From the NCBI RefSeq assembly GCF_905220415.1, contig NC_059537.1, forward strand, positions 7,509,622 through 7,573,621: a stretch of 64,000 nucleotides of DNA, in the 5' to 3' direction. How positions within the stretch are numbered: position 1 is the stretch's first letter; every line of letters starts with the position of its first letter. The DNA comes from Colias croceus (taxonomy: Eukaryota; Arthropoda; Insecta; Lepidoptera; Pieridae). Position numbers and translations under genes: made by a program. The notes beneath the pieces were generated by a model that worked only from the letters and a program-made list of their open reading frames with translations, did not search any database and was not told where the DNA came from. This document shows positions 1 through 11,663 of the stretch, in pieces.

Positions 1-1468
1 TATAACTTATCTACTCATGAGGAAGTTATTAAATATGTATAATACGTATATATTGTAAGGAATTCCACTTAAATCATTACATTATAGGTAGTATGTACTA
101 AATGTTAATGACTCAGCAATATACCTATTAAAGAGAAAAAAAAAAAACTTTTTTATAAAGGTATTCTAAATCTGATTACTTACGACATTGATATGAACAA
201 TATTTAATGCCAAACTTGTGTCCCTAGTTAATTTTTACTCAAGTGCTAAAATTAAATTGCAGTTATGTAAAGCACTAAAGGGTACAATTACGGCGGTAAT
301 AATCTAGTTGTATTTATTGAGTATAATTCTTGGTTTACCTACTTCAACACAATAAACAATAGATAAAATAATGTAAGATTGAGATCGATCTAGTAGCGAC
401 TGGCTCGTGAGCGCCACACCTAGAAGTAGGAATTAAAGTCCTTCATACCACTTATCTGCTAACCCGATTATATTTCAACGACGTCAATTTGTTATTTTAA
501 ATATGTAAACCCATAAATTTATAAACAAATGTAAATTGTTCCTAGATGTAAAGTCTATTGTGGCATAAAACCTATTATTGTATTAATAAATATTAATGTA
601 GAGTCGAGTGAGTAAATGCATCCATGAAAGAGGTGTAAATTAATGTTTTCATTATATAATGATCTAAATTTATGCAATTACCAATTAGTTATACGTACGT
701 ATTTCGAATAAGTCGTTACATGTGAACGAATTCTTAATGGAGTCTCGTTACCTAATTAGTTTCTTGTACGATTTTCATGCAATTATGGTACTTTTCATAG
801 TAATTTATCTAGTTTTTACTTTTATACACCTTTAATTATATTGCCTACTTCATTCAATGTAGGTAACATGTATTTAACTAATTTCAATATTAACTCATCC
901 ATTACTTACGGTAACGTGTGTTATGTGTATGTTTTATGTTCTATTTACTTTCTGTACGATGCTTTCAATGTAGTGTTTGATGTTACTGAGCGTATCAACT
1001 AGCCATTTAAGGCCATCTCTTAGTATTTTAGGTCAAATAACACACAGTAAAGATAAATATAAAGTGATTAAGAGCGCGGGAGGGCTTCAGTGAAAATATT
1101 ATTCAAAAATATATTCTGCTCTATAATTGTTTACTATTGTTAACATTTGATCACAGATACTCCAAAACTTATAAGTCTTGCCTAAAATACATAACTTATA
1201 AGTGGTTTGAAACGTATAATATATGATAATGTTATTATGTACATTCAGTCAAGATAATTCAACTAATCATGGCTTTAAAAAGTTACTTAGGTACCTATAC
1301 AACGTTGAAAAGTAGAGTTCATATAAACTAATAAGAAAATCATTTATCTTGACTGAATTTGCAGTGTACATATTTTGAAAAGCGATAATGATATGAAATA
1401 AATATGATATAAAGTGTGTATGTGTGAGAAGCCTGCCCGCCCGCGCCCGTGTCACTCGTTGCACCGAC
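1..1468 (-). other. grh: grh intron, 3' part cut by window edge
   Basis: This AT-rich DNA lies downstream, in gene orientation, of the exon ending at 1469. It begins with the donor dinucleotide GT (AC at 1467-1468 on the plus strand). No open frame with coding character and no repeat family was recognised in it. The next exons, expected to encode the CP2-type DNA-binding domain, should lie to the left of the window. Confidence 0.7.
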
Positions 1469-1888
1469 CTGCTGAACAGCTGTGTGATCTCGGGGGGTCA
1501 CAGCATCGGCTCCGATGCCGCTGTCTGGTGAGGGCAGATCGACAGTGAGGCCAGCGGCTGCAATCACACTCTTGCTGTGGTATCGTGGTGCTGAGGCATA
1601 GCGATCACCGAATGCGGAAGCCGAAGTCGATTCTGTATCACTGTACGGTGGGGCAGTTCTTTGTTGGTACCCATCCCCTACAAAGTATTCTCTGTAATAG
1701 GGGTCTCCCGCGAACGTCGTCGACTGCCTGGGGTACTGGTCACCGTAAGGTGTCGGACTGGGGGTGCCCGGGGGGGCGAACATCTGGGCGGCATACATCG
1801 CCGCGTCCGGCAGTAGCGAGCCTGCGGAAGAGGCCCGGGATGGCACCGGGGACGGCGACGCAGCTTCGCCAGAGTCACCGACCGCCAC
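1469..1888 (-). CDS. grh: grainyhead internal exon, block before the DNA-binding domain
   Basis: This 420-nt exon encodes 140 codons and starts and ends at codon boundaries. On the minus strand it is preceded by an acceptor ending tgtccgcag and followed by the donor CAG|gtcggt. It is GC-rich against AT-rich flanks. The product starts VAVGDSGEAAS, is rich in Ser, Pro and Tyr, and near its end carries LPSPDSGIGADAVTPRD followed by HTAVQQ. That block is the hallmark of insect Grainyhead just upstream of the CP2/Grh DNA-binding domain; Drosophila Grh has a near-identical SPDSGIGADA..TPRD..QQ segment. Grainyhead is a nuclear transcription factor that controls epidermal barrier, cuticle and wound-response genes. 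The donor is weaker than consensus (gtcggt rather than gtragt), so the exact 3' edge is slightly uncertain. Its phase fits the exon at 2252-2408. Confidence 0.9.
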
Positions 1889-2251
1889 CTGCGGACACAC
1901 GCGCCTGTTACACGCGTTCTCCCACGACAATTGTCCGCTCCGTAACGTCGACGCGTACATGCCGCGTCGAAGCACAGTTCACAGCTCCGAATACACTATT
2001 GGTTCTATACACGTTCACGTTACAAGTATGATACACGGGATATGAAACGGTCCTTAGATTCACCTGTGTCGGTGCACTGGGCGGGCAGCGCTAGCCGGCC
2101 GGACAGGGCGCGGGCGGGCGCGTTTAGAGCGTCTCGAGCGAAGTGCTCGTCGCATCGTACGTAAATCGCGATAAATAATACATGAGTGACCGGTAAAGAA
2201 AGTGTGTGAGTGCGTGCGCGCGCGACGGCGGCGTACGAACGTGTGACGCAC
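1889..2251 (-). other. grh: short grh intron (363 bp)
   Basis: This intron separates two phase-0-joined grh exons. Its donor is AAG|gtgcgt and its acceptor tgtccgcag. Its middle part (about 2060-2250) is unusually GC-rich for this locus, with CpG-rich runs. The several open frames here, on both strands, look like by-products of that composition and none was recognised. Confidence 0.75.
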
Positions 2252-2408
2252 CTTATGTCGCGGCTTGAGCGCGTGTTCGGCCTCGTCGACCACCTTGCGG
2301 CTCAGATCTTCGGGCTCGCGCTTCACGAGGCCCGCGTGGAGCAGGCCCGACAGCTCGCCCAGCTCCGCCCCGTGCGCCCCATTGGCCGCCTTCAGCGCGC
2401 CGCCGGCC
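2252..2408 (-). CDS. grh: grainyhead internal exon with KREPEDL motif
   Basis: This is a 157-nt exon. On the minus strand it follows an excellent acceptor (pyrimidine tract ctcccctccgcag) and ends at AAG|gtgcgt. Its first base G completes a proline codon begun by the last two bases (CC) of the exon at 10955-11155; the remaining 156 nt are 52 codons ending KPRHK. It encodes a Gly/Ala-rich start and then LVKREPEDLSRKVVDEAE. This matches the KREPEDL segment of insect Grainyhead, where the lysine-flanked acidic motif is also a plausible SUMO-type site (my inference). The exon is very GC-rich and its phase agrees with both neighbours. An overlapping plus-strand open frame at 2210-2431 is an antisense shadow. 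Confidence 0.9.
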
Positions 2409-4253
2409 CTGCGGAGGGGAGAGGGGCGTGATTGGCGACTATGCGCGCGCGCAGCTATTTCTACTATCGACTGAGCAGTGCGCGCGCAAAATCGCAATTC
2501 CGTCATTTTACGCTAGGAAGTATAATTTATCTCTATCCTTTTTTCACAGTCTCTACAACTCGCATTTAGACATAAAAAGAAAATATTAGAAAGTCTGTAA
2601 TTTAATAAAAATAAGTTAAGAAAAGCATTAGATTTTGTACATTTTATTACATTACCTACCTATTATGAAATATTTATGAATATGATATTATTTATATTTT
2701 CAAAAATTTTCTGTTAAATATAAAAAATGTCCACAAAAAAAGTAAAAAGGCAAATATTTTCATGAAAAATAAAACCTACTTAGTACGAAAATTTATTTCA
2801 ATCGTAAAAAATTCCATAATTGAAAAAACTGGTTTAAATTTAATGAGATTATCTCAAAAAAGTAGATAGATAAATAGAGACAATAATGAATATAAGACGT
2901 ATTCTAAACATTTTTTTGTAAAATTGTATAACACTTGATATTAAGTTTATACTTATGTAATATTATCTTATAAACCTACCTACATTTAATTGGTACTTAA
3001 AACTATAATTTTATAGTTATCATTACCTACATAATAACATACACAAATATAAACATAAACAGCCTATATCTACCTAAATAAAAAATGGTCAAACACGCAT
3101 GACACACTTATATCTATCGTGTTAATCGTTAGGTACCTACTTAATAAGTTAAGTAGATAGGTACTTAATGATTGTTTTATAAATTACTCTAGGTACTACT
3201 TAATGATACATAACATAATTAAGCAGCTTATAAAAAATAAGTAGGCACCTCTGCACACATAAAAATATCAACAACAAAAAAATAATATAAAAATATTATA
3301 ATTCCTAGTTAATTAATTCTTAATACTTATAAAATATTTTAATTTATAGTAATTAATTCTTGATTTAAATATTCGCTCTATAATCTATTTATCAAAGGTA
3401 TACATGAAAACTATGATCAAATTAATATTCAGACGTAACTTATTCATGCTGAGCTTATAAATTTACATGTGGGTAGGCATTTTATAGAAGAAATGTGGTT
3501 TTGCACAAATTAGTTTAACTGTTTTAACGAGCCGTATAATTTTTTTTTTTCAAATTAAATTGTTTCAGTTTAACATGCATTTACCTAATATTATTTTTCT
3601 CCTAACTTATGTATAATGTTATTAAATGTAACGTGATAGTTTTCATCCCTAAGACTTTTAGTTAAGATTCCACAATCAAACTTCAAAAACCAAATACTAC
3701 CTTCTCAGACGCGGACCTACGGGGAGAGGGGCATCACAGTGGCCATGACACAAAAACCAAATCAAATTATCCTCGTTAAATTAAACATGTTCAACTTTAT
3801 CAAATAAAAAAAGCATATTTCTGCCAATGTTCACTAATATAGGACGAATTGACCTGGTACCTATTGTGCAACACTCAACATATTTTGTTATTAGTCCCAA
3901 AAGTTGAGATAACTGACAGAACTAAACTGCATTTTTTAAACTTTTGCCTGCTGAAACGAATCTGAAAATAAAAGTTCGGTTATAACTTGTGATGTGACCT
4001 ACCTACGTGATGTGCCCATAGGTTGTGTAGGTTATTTTTATTTTCTTCATCACATATTGGTTACTGCCAAGTAAAATTTCTTCAAATAAGTACCTATGCA
4101 GAATAGGTATATGTTTGTTCACCATAAAAATAAAATCAACATTTGTTGTACCCAATATAATTTTTGACAAAGCTCACAAATTTTTTTTTGCCACTTAGGG
4201 CGTAAGGATGCAAATAAGCGCTTGTCAGCGCTGGTAAACCGTGCAGGAAAATA
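2409..4253 (-). other. grh: grh intron, part 1
   Basis: AT-rich intronic DNA with many taggtaggta-type runs typical of Lepidoptera. A Grainyhead-like motif is listed separately. I see no exon, RNA gene or recognisable transposon in the rest. Confidence 0.6.
2827..2835. promoter_or_regulatory. Grainyhead-like binding motif AACTGGTTT
   Basis: AACTGGTTT matches the degenerate Grainyhead consensus AACYRGTTT. It lies in the first part of the large grh intron, about 420 bp from the exon at 2252-2408 and outside the GC-rich block. A single 9-mer can occur by chance in a window this size. Confidence 0.25.
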
Positions 4254-4256
4254 TAA

Positions 4257-4449
4257 GTGCTGATTTACACAGGGTCAGCAGACGAGTCAGTCGCGGCGCC
4301 GAATTTCGGCGCCGCGACTGACTTTAACTGTTTGCATAGACTTCAAGCCTCTGTACTGACTTCAAATCTGTTTACACAGGGTTTTTTTCGGGTCAGTACT
4401 GATTTGCCTCGAATTTGTAGTCAGTTACTGACCCTGTGTAAATCAGCAC
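4257..4449. mobile_element. 193-bp PIF/Harbinger-like MITE
   Basis: The ends form a perfect 22-bp terminal inverted repeat, starting GTGCTGATTTACACAGGGTC at 4257-4278 and its reverse complement at 4428-4449. The copy is flanked by a TAA trinucleotide on both sides (4254-4256 and 4450-4452), the 3-bp TWA duplication expected of PIF/Harbinger elements. It encodes no protein of its own, so it is non-autonomous. Near its left end it contains a second, GC-rich palindrome, listed separately. Superfamily assignment rests only on the TSD and size. Confidence 0.65.
4285..4323. repeat. perfect GC-rich palindrome inside the MITE
   Basis: Two perfect 19-nt arms (4285-4303 and 4305-4323) beginning AGTCAGTCGCGGCGCCGAA are separated by a single base. 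The stem could extrude as a cruciform or fold as RNA. Its composition (about 70% GC) contrasts with the AT-rich surroundings. Confidence 0.85.
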
Positions 4450-4452
4450 TAA

Positions 4453-7400
4453 CGCGCTGAACGGCGCCGACAAGCTTCAACACGCGCTGGTCAGTGGCAG
4501 CGCTGGGCGCTGCCATATAAAATTTGTCTTGGTCTGCTTCAACCTGTTTCCTTTGTATAGAACGAACCAGCGCTATCAAACGCCGGTAAGCGCATAAATA
4601 AGTTTCCAGCTCTCTTTCTGAATACAGCCTAATGCCTACAGTAGAGGTACATGTGCTTAAAGTTATAGTAACCATGGTATTTACCAATTAACCAGCAACT
4701 CTACAGATACCCAATTACCAACTATAAATTTTCTCAAATTTCAAAGTAGATATTTATGTTTGAGTGTTTCTGCGAAATTAAACCTAAGTATATAAAGTTG
4801 ACTATTAATATTTTTTTTATATATAGACAGTTTATTACAATCAATAAAATAGTTTTAGTATTGTAAATTAATGTTAATGCGTTCATAGTAAAATAATACT
4901 TCTATATGTCAGCCAGTAAGTCGACTTTGGTAAAATTTGCAATTTTTCTTACAAATAATATATTCTGTAAATGAGTTACAAAATATGCAAATGAATATGA
5001 TTAAAAGCCATATTCTAATGAAATTAATTATGTCTTCCTTCGGTTTCCAACTTACTTAGCTACAGGATACTCATTTTGAATACACATACACACTCAACAT
5101 TTAAGACTATTACTAATAATGCGGCAGCAGTAACATTAAATTTACTTGATTTGTTCGCATAATAATATGTTATTATAATATGTGGATATCTTCGCAGCGC
5201 GGGGCGCGGCTTTCATCGGCCAGTGTCAGTACACGCCGATTTATGATAATTGAAGGCATGTTTCATTGGCGCTCAGATGTTTATTTTAGATAAGAACCCC
5301 TCGTGGCACTATTTCATGCGTCCGATTCGAGCGTGATGCGCGACCTCCCGCGAGCTGCGATCCAACCGCCTGTGTCCGATTGCATGCCATCGCTCATTCT
5401 TTACGATTTATGCATACGATTTGTGAGCAAAACACGGCGAGTGTGAAATCTTACAACTGATAAGATTCAGTTCGATTTAATGAAATATTTATCGCCACCC
5501 GCTCAATTGAAGCAAAATTTATGCCGAAATAAAAGCTATGTTTTGACATTATTTAAGCATAAACACAACTGAATGTTTTGTAAAACATGTAAATTAAGTT
5601 GAAGTTAATCTGGGTAGCGCCTACGGCGAGGTGGCAAACTTTAGATCGTTATTCATTTGCATTGAGTACAATGCTTTGTTTGCTTGTCGTTCATTGTAAG
5701 CGCCAATAGAGAGCCTTGTGTCGACAGCTGAGCCCTTAACAATATATTTCAAATGCTCTATCTTATGATTGTGTAAGTCTTAGTGGAAATTTTAGTAAGT
5801 ACTATGATATTGATTGCAGAGACCAAATTAATTTTATTTTAATTCTACTTAATATAACATATATTATGTAGGTAGTACCAACTACAAGAAGACAATCTGT
5901 ACAAAAATATCAAAGTAAGTTATTAAGCAAGCGAACCAGATAACTCTATTAAAGTTTTTATTTTATGTAGAGACTAGAGAGTAATTAGGTATAAGTAGAT
6001 TTTACAGTATTTAGCAGTAAGTAGATACACACATTTTGTCATCAGTATCTAGGTAGTTGAATTTATACTAAGATCAGTAAAATATCAAAGTGGATGAAGC
6101 AACACTTCATACTTTCTCACGGAGAATGTATTTATCTCATCCAAGATATACCTTTAATCTGATATCAGTGTCATGTTGCACAGAATTAGCATAACACTGT
6201 TTGTAATAAAATGTAAGAATGTTTTCTCTTCGCAGCTTCATCTACTTTTCGAATGCAAATATCAAATTTTCTATGAATGAATAATCGGGACCGTACTCAT
6301 ATATCTCGGATGCAATCGCCTTTATAATTATTTGCAATGTTTACTTAACACCCTTTCACACATGAAGGAACTTCAATAACGCAGCATTTGAGTCATAAGG
6401 GACAGGGCAGAGCACCCCACGTCAAACGAATAGGTACGTACGTTGAAAGAATTATAGGTAGGTACTCATTTCTCAATGGATATGTAAGCATTGTGACAGA
6501 AAATTTTAAGAATTTAAGTTAATTAAAATGAAGATTATCCTGTTAAATTGATTTAAGTACCTAATCTCGTATGATATTTTCTTTCTTGGATTAATAATGA
6601 TTTAATTTCACAGGAAGAAATAACTCAAATTTACGACGAGAGTGGTTAATAGTACATTTACAGTTATAATAAATGCGTAAAGCATGTTCGAGTTATAGGT
6701 TAAATGTCGATTTTAGACGTTAACCGAGGTTTAAATGATTAATAAATTTAATCTTGAAGATAGTGAAATCTAAAAATAGCATGACCCACTTGCAAGGGTT
6801 TATAGAACGACTGTGGTCTGTGGACATATTAATTAGGCAATACTAATAAGCCTTAATATGTATTCAAGTATGACTTATGAGACGTAGATACGTTACATAC
6901 CTAATACGAGCCATAGTATACCTGTATATGTACGGTACCTATGTATATACTATGGCTCGTATTATATGCTTGCATTTACAAAGTCAGGCATCACTCTTTG
7001 TTTCATTCGATCCTTTTAAATCTAAACAAATCAATTTTTAATATCCAACCGACAGCAATAATGCATTATACCTAAAACAAAAATATGACGTAATAAAGCA
7101 TAAAAACAATAAACTATTCAACTTCGGTAGTACCTACGTTCGATTTATTTATTACAAAATTAACAAGGTAGGTACGTGGCATTATAACACAATCAAAAAA
7201 GGAGGTAGAGAACTCGGTTTCTCTACAGAAAAATTACACATTATATCAAAAATAATATTGATAATGATTTTGTGTCGGCTACACAAAAAATTGTTTTTCG
7301 TATGCGTAAGTTAATTAATAACCTACTTAGGTATCTCATATTATAACGATAAACATTTTTCAAAATTGTTTGTTGTAAGTATATCTGCATAAAATGTTTC

Positions 7401-8187
7401 TATTTCAAAAATCTACTTCAATTTAACATGTAGCTTCTACATAAACTTTGAGTTAGGTAAGTATGTAGTAGGTATGTACATTCTGGGTCTTACGAAAATA
7501 ATGATTCCCTTTGCTACTTCAAAAGATAAGAAGTTAAACCTGGGTTGTTATAATGACGATAAAAATCAAAGGCGACGACAGTTTATACGTCGTTTGACGA
7601 ATAGATAAGAATCTATCGAACGATAAAGCGAGATGAAGACGGCGCTTGCAGCGGATGTGAGTAACGTAATTCCATTCTATTTGAATATATCATTCGACAG
7701 AATGTAGGTTTATTGCTACTTTTCTCACGGAACTAATACATTATCAAAAGCTTTAATTGAAAACATTTCGCCATTTGTCCAAGCCATTAAAAATAAATAT
7801 TTGATTGCGTAGTTACTCGGTTTTAAAATGTTATATTTTCATAATTTTCATTATCTACTTATAGATAAGTATATTATGTATAGATATATGCTTTTGTAAT
7901 CTTTGAATAAAAAAATATTGCAGCTGTCGGGACTAATTTGATGGCATAGTGACTAACGGTAACAAGAATTGGATTTCTTAAGCTTGTACTTTGAATAGCA
8001 AATAATATTATAAGTATAAAGAATGATCGTTAAAGAATGGTCAAGCCCCGATTTCATATTTCGCTACGTGACATCACCATGTTGCTATCTTTTTACGTAT
8101 TATCTTTACAAGGGGTCGAGTGTTTCCAGGGGAGCTGAATGGTATTAACTGCTATGTTAGTGACAATACAAAGATATCTTCAAGAGG
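4453..8187 (-). other. grh: grh intron, part 2
   Basis: AT-rich intron. A stretch at about 5190-5440 is markedly richer in GC and CpG and lacks repeats, so it is a candidate cis-regulatory module; it includes ctgataagattcag, which contains a GATA motif. A hairpin at 6902-6964 is listed separately. No convincing exon was seen. Confidence 0.5.
6902..6964. repeat. perfect inverted repeat with 25-nt loop
   Basis: Arms 6902-6920 (TAATACGAGCCATAGTATA) and 6946-6964 are exact reverse complements over 19 bp. The loop is itself partly self-complementary (gtatatgtac...). It may be a tiny MITE relic or a structured RNA segment in the intron. No target-site duplication is evident. Confidence 0.7.
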
Positions 8188-8197
8188 AAACCGGTTT
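8188..8197. promoter_or_regulatory. perfect palindromic Grainyhead site AAACCGGTTT
   Basis: AAACCGGTTT is the optimal palindromic Grainyhead/GRHL binding site (AACCGGTT core). It sits within the large intron of grh itself, so feedback regulation is conceivable. Only the sequence match is observed; occupancy is inferred. Confidence 0.45.
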
Positions 8198-8534
8198 CAG
8201 GCCTAAATGGGTCACACGGTTCCAGCTCCCGAGGTTTTGTTAGTGCAACCGCGACATTGCTTTTTGCTACGCCATTCGTTACTTCGCACTTTTTATTTCA
8301 AACGTATTATCGGTATTAGATTGCTTCTGTCACAAAAAAATAACTTTCAGATTACTAGGGATATGTTAATATATAGGTTAGTTTTCCTTATTATGACATT
8401 AGAGTCTACTTTCAGTTCTATAATAATTTTAAGGATTATTAAAAATTAATATTAAGAAAGATCGTCAGCAGTTTCAATTATATAATTTAACAATTTTGAA
8501 ATTAAATGAATAAGACGACAATGCATATCTTTCA

Positions 8535-8696
8535 CTAGCTGCGCTCTGCGGTTTCACCCGCGTGGCTCTGCTCCTGTTGGTCTTTCTATCTATAAACACC
8601 GAAAGAATTTTTCAAATCGGACCAGTAGTTTCTGAGATTAGCGCGTTCAAACAAACAAACAAAGAAACTCTTCAGCTTTATAATATTAGTATAGAT
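8535..8696 (-). mobile_element. Helitron-like non-autonomous element (162 bp)
   Basis: Read on the minus strand it starts ATCTATACTAATATTATAA (its 5' end at 8696) and ends with a GC-rich hairpin-like segment followed by GCTAG (8535-8540). This end structure (TC at the 5' side, CTAR at the 3' side, no terminal inverted repeats) is Helitron-like and recurs at 22214-22363, 35180-35321, 43576-43805, 44322-44478 and 59814-59920. It has no coding capacity. It contains the phrase cggaccagtagtttctgaga that is widespread in lepidopteran genomes. Confidence 0.65.
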
Positions 8697-10431
8697 TTAT
8701 ACTACAAATTACCCCATTAAAATTTAATAATTGTAAGCGAATCTTATGCTACGAAGTAGGTACGTTCCTATACCAACGTGTTCATAGTTCATACCATAAA
8801 TACATACATAGTTGTGGGAAACTGATAGATAGGTAAGATATAATAAACATTATATTGCATTGGTGAACGTCATAGATTTTATTTATTAGATGTAAATGAG
8901 GATAACTGAGGGTCTCGAGGTCGCGGCCCTCCTGAAGCCATCCTGGCGCGCGTTTCTATGCTAATCTTCACACTAGCTCGAGTCAGCGACAGCTATTAAT
9001 GGTTATGGCTGCTGTTTTCTCTTAATAGTCATACTATTTGTGTAGCTCAAGCGATATGCAATGCTTTTACGAAACGTCTACGCCTACGAAGCTAACAGAC
9101 ATACATGAACTAGTTAAATTCTACACGTAACGTGTATTCAATTCAAATATTATCATGGTTGATTTAGACAACAAATACCGAGCTCTGAGGCTGACGATGC
9201 TCTGGCACTGAACTATATAACGGATTAGCATACAAACGCGAGCGGCGACACTAGGCACGGATGGGTGCGGGCGAGTTGGGCATTCGTTATAATTTTGAAT
9301 GTATGAATGAGAAATAGTTATGCTTCGGAGTGTTCGCGTGGGACGCGTGCCGACAATAAGCTCAGACAAGTCCTGGGCGTCCTTGTCAATGTGAGCCGCT
9401 TCCAGCCACATCCGTCTCTTGTCATTATTTGTATTTATGCACTCCCGTACAATGGTGGAGATGATAAGCAGAAACTAATGTAAGAAATGCATTTTAAACA
9501 CCACATAAATGACAAACTGAACAATTTTTATTTCGACTTCATATTCATTTGGAATTTTATATGCGATATTGACGATGTCGATTTTTATGCGATCGTTAAA
9601 GTTTTATGCGAAAAACCCAGGTAAGCTTATTTTGATATTGTCATATAAAACGATTTCATAATGGTCATAATGGAGCGTTGGATATTTAACATTTTCTTGC
9701 ATTAGAATTAGTTAAACTTTATAAAATGTGTATAAAGTGTATAATAAAATTTTAATAAAAGAATAAAATTTAGTATACTGGAGCATTTAACATTATGCAC
9801 TCCCTTCTTTTAGAATGTGTCATGGCGTTTGCTCATTTTTGTGTCGCTTTCAAAGGATGCTGTTAACAACCACTTTGAAAGAGCGAGGATAATTTGATCG
9901 GGGTCGCGTTTCTATGGGAATCCCGTTGAATGCATTATCACTATCAGCCCAAACATTTACGGTCATTGTATAAACTCGCATTCTTTTAATATTTAAGTTT
10001 ATAAGAGTTTTCTTCGCATAAAAAATTGTCAACAGAATGGCAAATGGCAATGAAAGTAAATTAAAATAGCTGAATTTGAAGTATTTTGTAAATGCTAGGA
10101 GAAATAAATTTAGAAGAAATATAGTGTAGGTAAATCAGATTGATGTTTGTAATCCGTAAATGATAAAAAAATACAAAACATTTATATGAGGTTACAGTGC
10201 AACATAACTCTTAAATAACAACAGGGTAAATAAAAAAGATATAGCATGTGATAAAATAATATATCGAACTGCAAAAATATGTAAATTTTGAACATGATAT
10301 ACGCGTCTGAGGGGATAAGACGCTCTTGCAGTTGCAAACTCTTATTTCGTTAATCTCGCCATAGGTATTCAAATGAGGGCTTATGATTTATTGAGTGGAA
10401 CATTATCATTTTTATTATTTGTTATTCTTAC
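8697..10431 (-). other. grh: grh intron, part 3
   Basis: This part contains a GC-richer block at about 8905-9000 and 9200-9420 that is not repeat-like and may be a conserved regulatory segment. A 96-codon minus-strand frame at 9121-9411 lacks a plausible acceptor and resembles nothing I know. The remainder is AT-rich with no feature seen. Confidence 0.45.
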
Positions 10432-10491
10432 ACCTTTCCTAAGGGCCGGAAGCCACGCGGCCTGTGTCTCTGTGTAGTCAACCGTGAGACT
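10432..10491 (-). CDS. possible 60-nt cassette exon of grh (speculative)
   Basis: On the minus strand a GC-rich 60-nt segment is bounded by gcgtttgcag| on its 5' side and |gtaagaat on its 3' side. The length is a multiple of three. In the phase imposed by the neighbouring grh exons (first base completes a codon, last two bases open one) it contains no stop, giving VSRLTTQRHRPRGFRPLGK plus split codons. I do not recognise the peptide. It may be an alternative 20-codon exon, or simply a GC-rich conserved island. The acceptor has a weak pyrimidine tract. Confidence 0.18.
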
Positions 10492-10954
10492 CTGCAAACG
10501 CACGTTACACCTATAAAAACTGTACTACACTTACCTGCACAAAAGCGAAAATTATCATAGTTTACATATAAATTTTACGCGAATTCATTCTCGTATTCAA
10601 AGTGCCTCGATATTCGTCGATTATAATGATAATATCGTCAAGACACGAACGTTTGAAGTGTAGAGATAGCTACGCCGTGAGAATCTAATATTGATTTTTA
10701 TTTTAATCTATAGACTTCATATTAAACAATTATTCGAGATAAAGTTATATCATGTTAAATTATATTAAACAAAAATATCAAATTTCATTGTTTATAGAAT
10801 TCTAAATAATAGCAATATACAAATACAATATAACTTCGTTGAAATATTTTTGTTTCAAGCGTTTTCAGACTAAGATAATAAAATAAATAATTATTTAATT
10901 TGATTTTTTTTTCTCAAAAAGAAAAACATTTCTCATAACATTGTTTATACTTAC

Positions 10955-11155
10955 GGCCATACTTCCTTATGGAGACTGAGATGAGTGTCTTGAGCTAGCG
11001 GAGGGAGCTTGTAGTAATCAGTGACAAGGGACTGTGGCTGCTGGTCGTCAACCCCGAGGACTGCGGAGGTGGCGGCGCTCAGGGGGTGTTCCGGGCCTGT
11101 GGTGTAGTACGCTCGCCAGGAGTCCCCGCTCACCTCCATCACTTCTTTACGCCGT
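10955..11155 (-). CDS. grh: grainyhead N-terminal exon with activation-domain motif
   Basis: This is a 201-nt exon. On the minus strand the acceptor is tttttttcaatag| and the donor is |gtaagtata, a perfect match to consensus. The first base completes a codon from an upstream exon; 66 codons follow, and the last two bases CC are completed by the exon at 2408. The product contains GDSWRAYY, then PLSAATSAVLGV, then DYYKLPP. These correspond to the N-terminal block of the Grainyhead family (human GRHL proteins have W-K-S-Y/F, NPLTAATKAM and DYYKVP in the same order). An internal methionine pair exists, but upstream in-frame codons (RRRKEV) continue to the acceptor, so it is an internal exon and not the start exon. 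The upstream exon was not located. Confidence 0.9.
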
Positions 11156-11663
11156 CTATTGAAAAAAATCGTTTGCTTTAGATAACCGTCTATGTAAGTA
11201 AATAAAAAATAAGTATTTGCTTAAAATATTATTACGAAAGAAAGAAATGTGGTAAGTGGACTATATTGTCGAATGTAGACTATCGGGGCCGTTTATAGGT
11301 ACATTGTATTTGTCTGCCACAGACAAAGCAATAGGACGTATTATAACAATAAATAAAAATCAATAAAACATACGTGGAATCATTATTTCATTGCAATTGC
11401 AAAAATGGCATCGTCGCATTCGTCTACAGAAATAGACTAATTTAATTATTATAATGTCGCGCATTGATCTCTACGTATTAAACGAGACATCATAATATTC
11501 TTGTACTTCAACCTGTTATTATGACGTTTTAAAAACCAGCATTCTGAGTAGGCAGCATTATGAGGTCATTTTTCATTGAGTCTATAGAATCAATGAAGAA
11601 GCACAACGTGAAATACCCGTACACCCAGTCTGTAGTTTTACGACTGACCGACTACAAGTTACG
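11156..11663 (-). other. intergenic or intronic DNA upstream of the grh exon
   Basis: AT-rich flank upstream, in gene direction, of the exon at 10955-11155. No exon or repeat is recognised. Confidence 0.4.

Noticed and set aside
1585..2045. Plus-strand frames of 93 and 148 codons
   Set aside because: They overlap the grh exon in antisense and have no recognisable content.
2210..2474. Plus-strand frames across the grh exon at 2252-2408
   Set aside because: Antisense shadows in GC-rich DNA; the minus strand has matching splice sites, phases and family motifs.
9121..9411. 96-codon minus-strand frame as a grh exon
   Set aside because: No acceptor with a pyrimidine tract, no donor at a sensible place and no similarity to Grainyhead.
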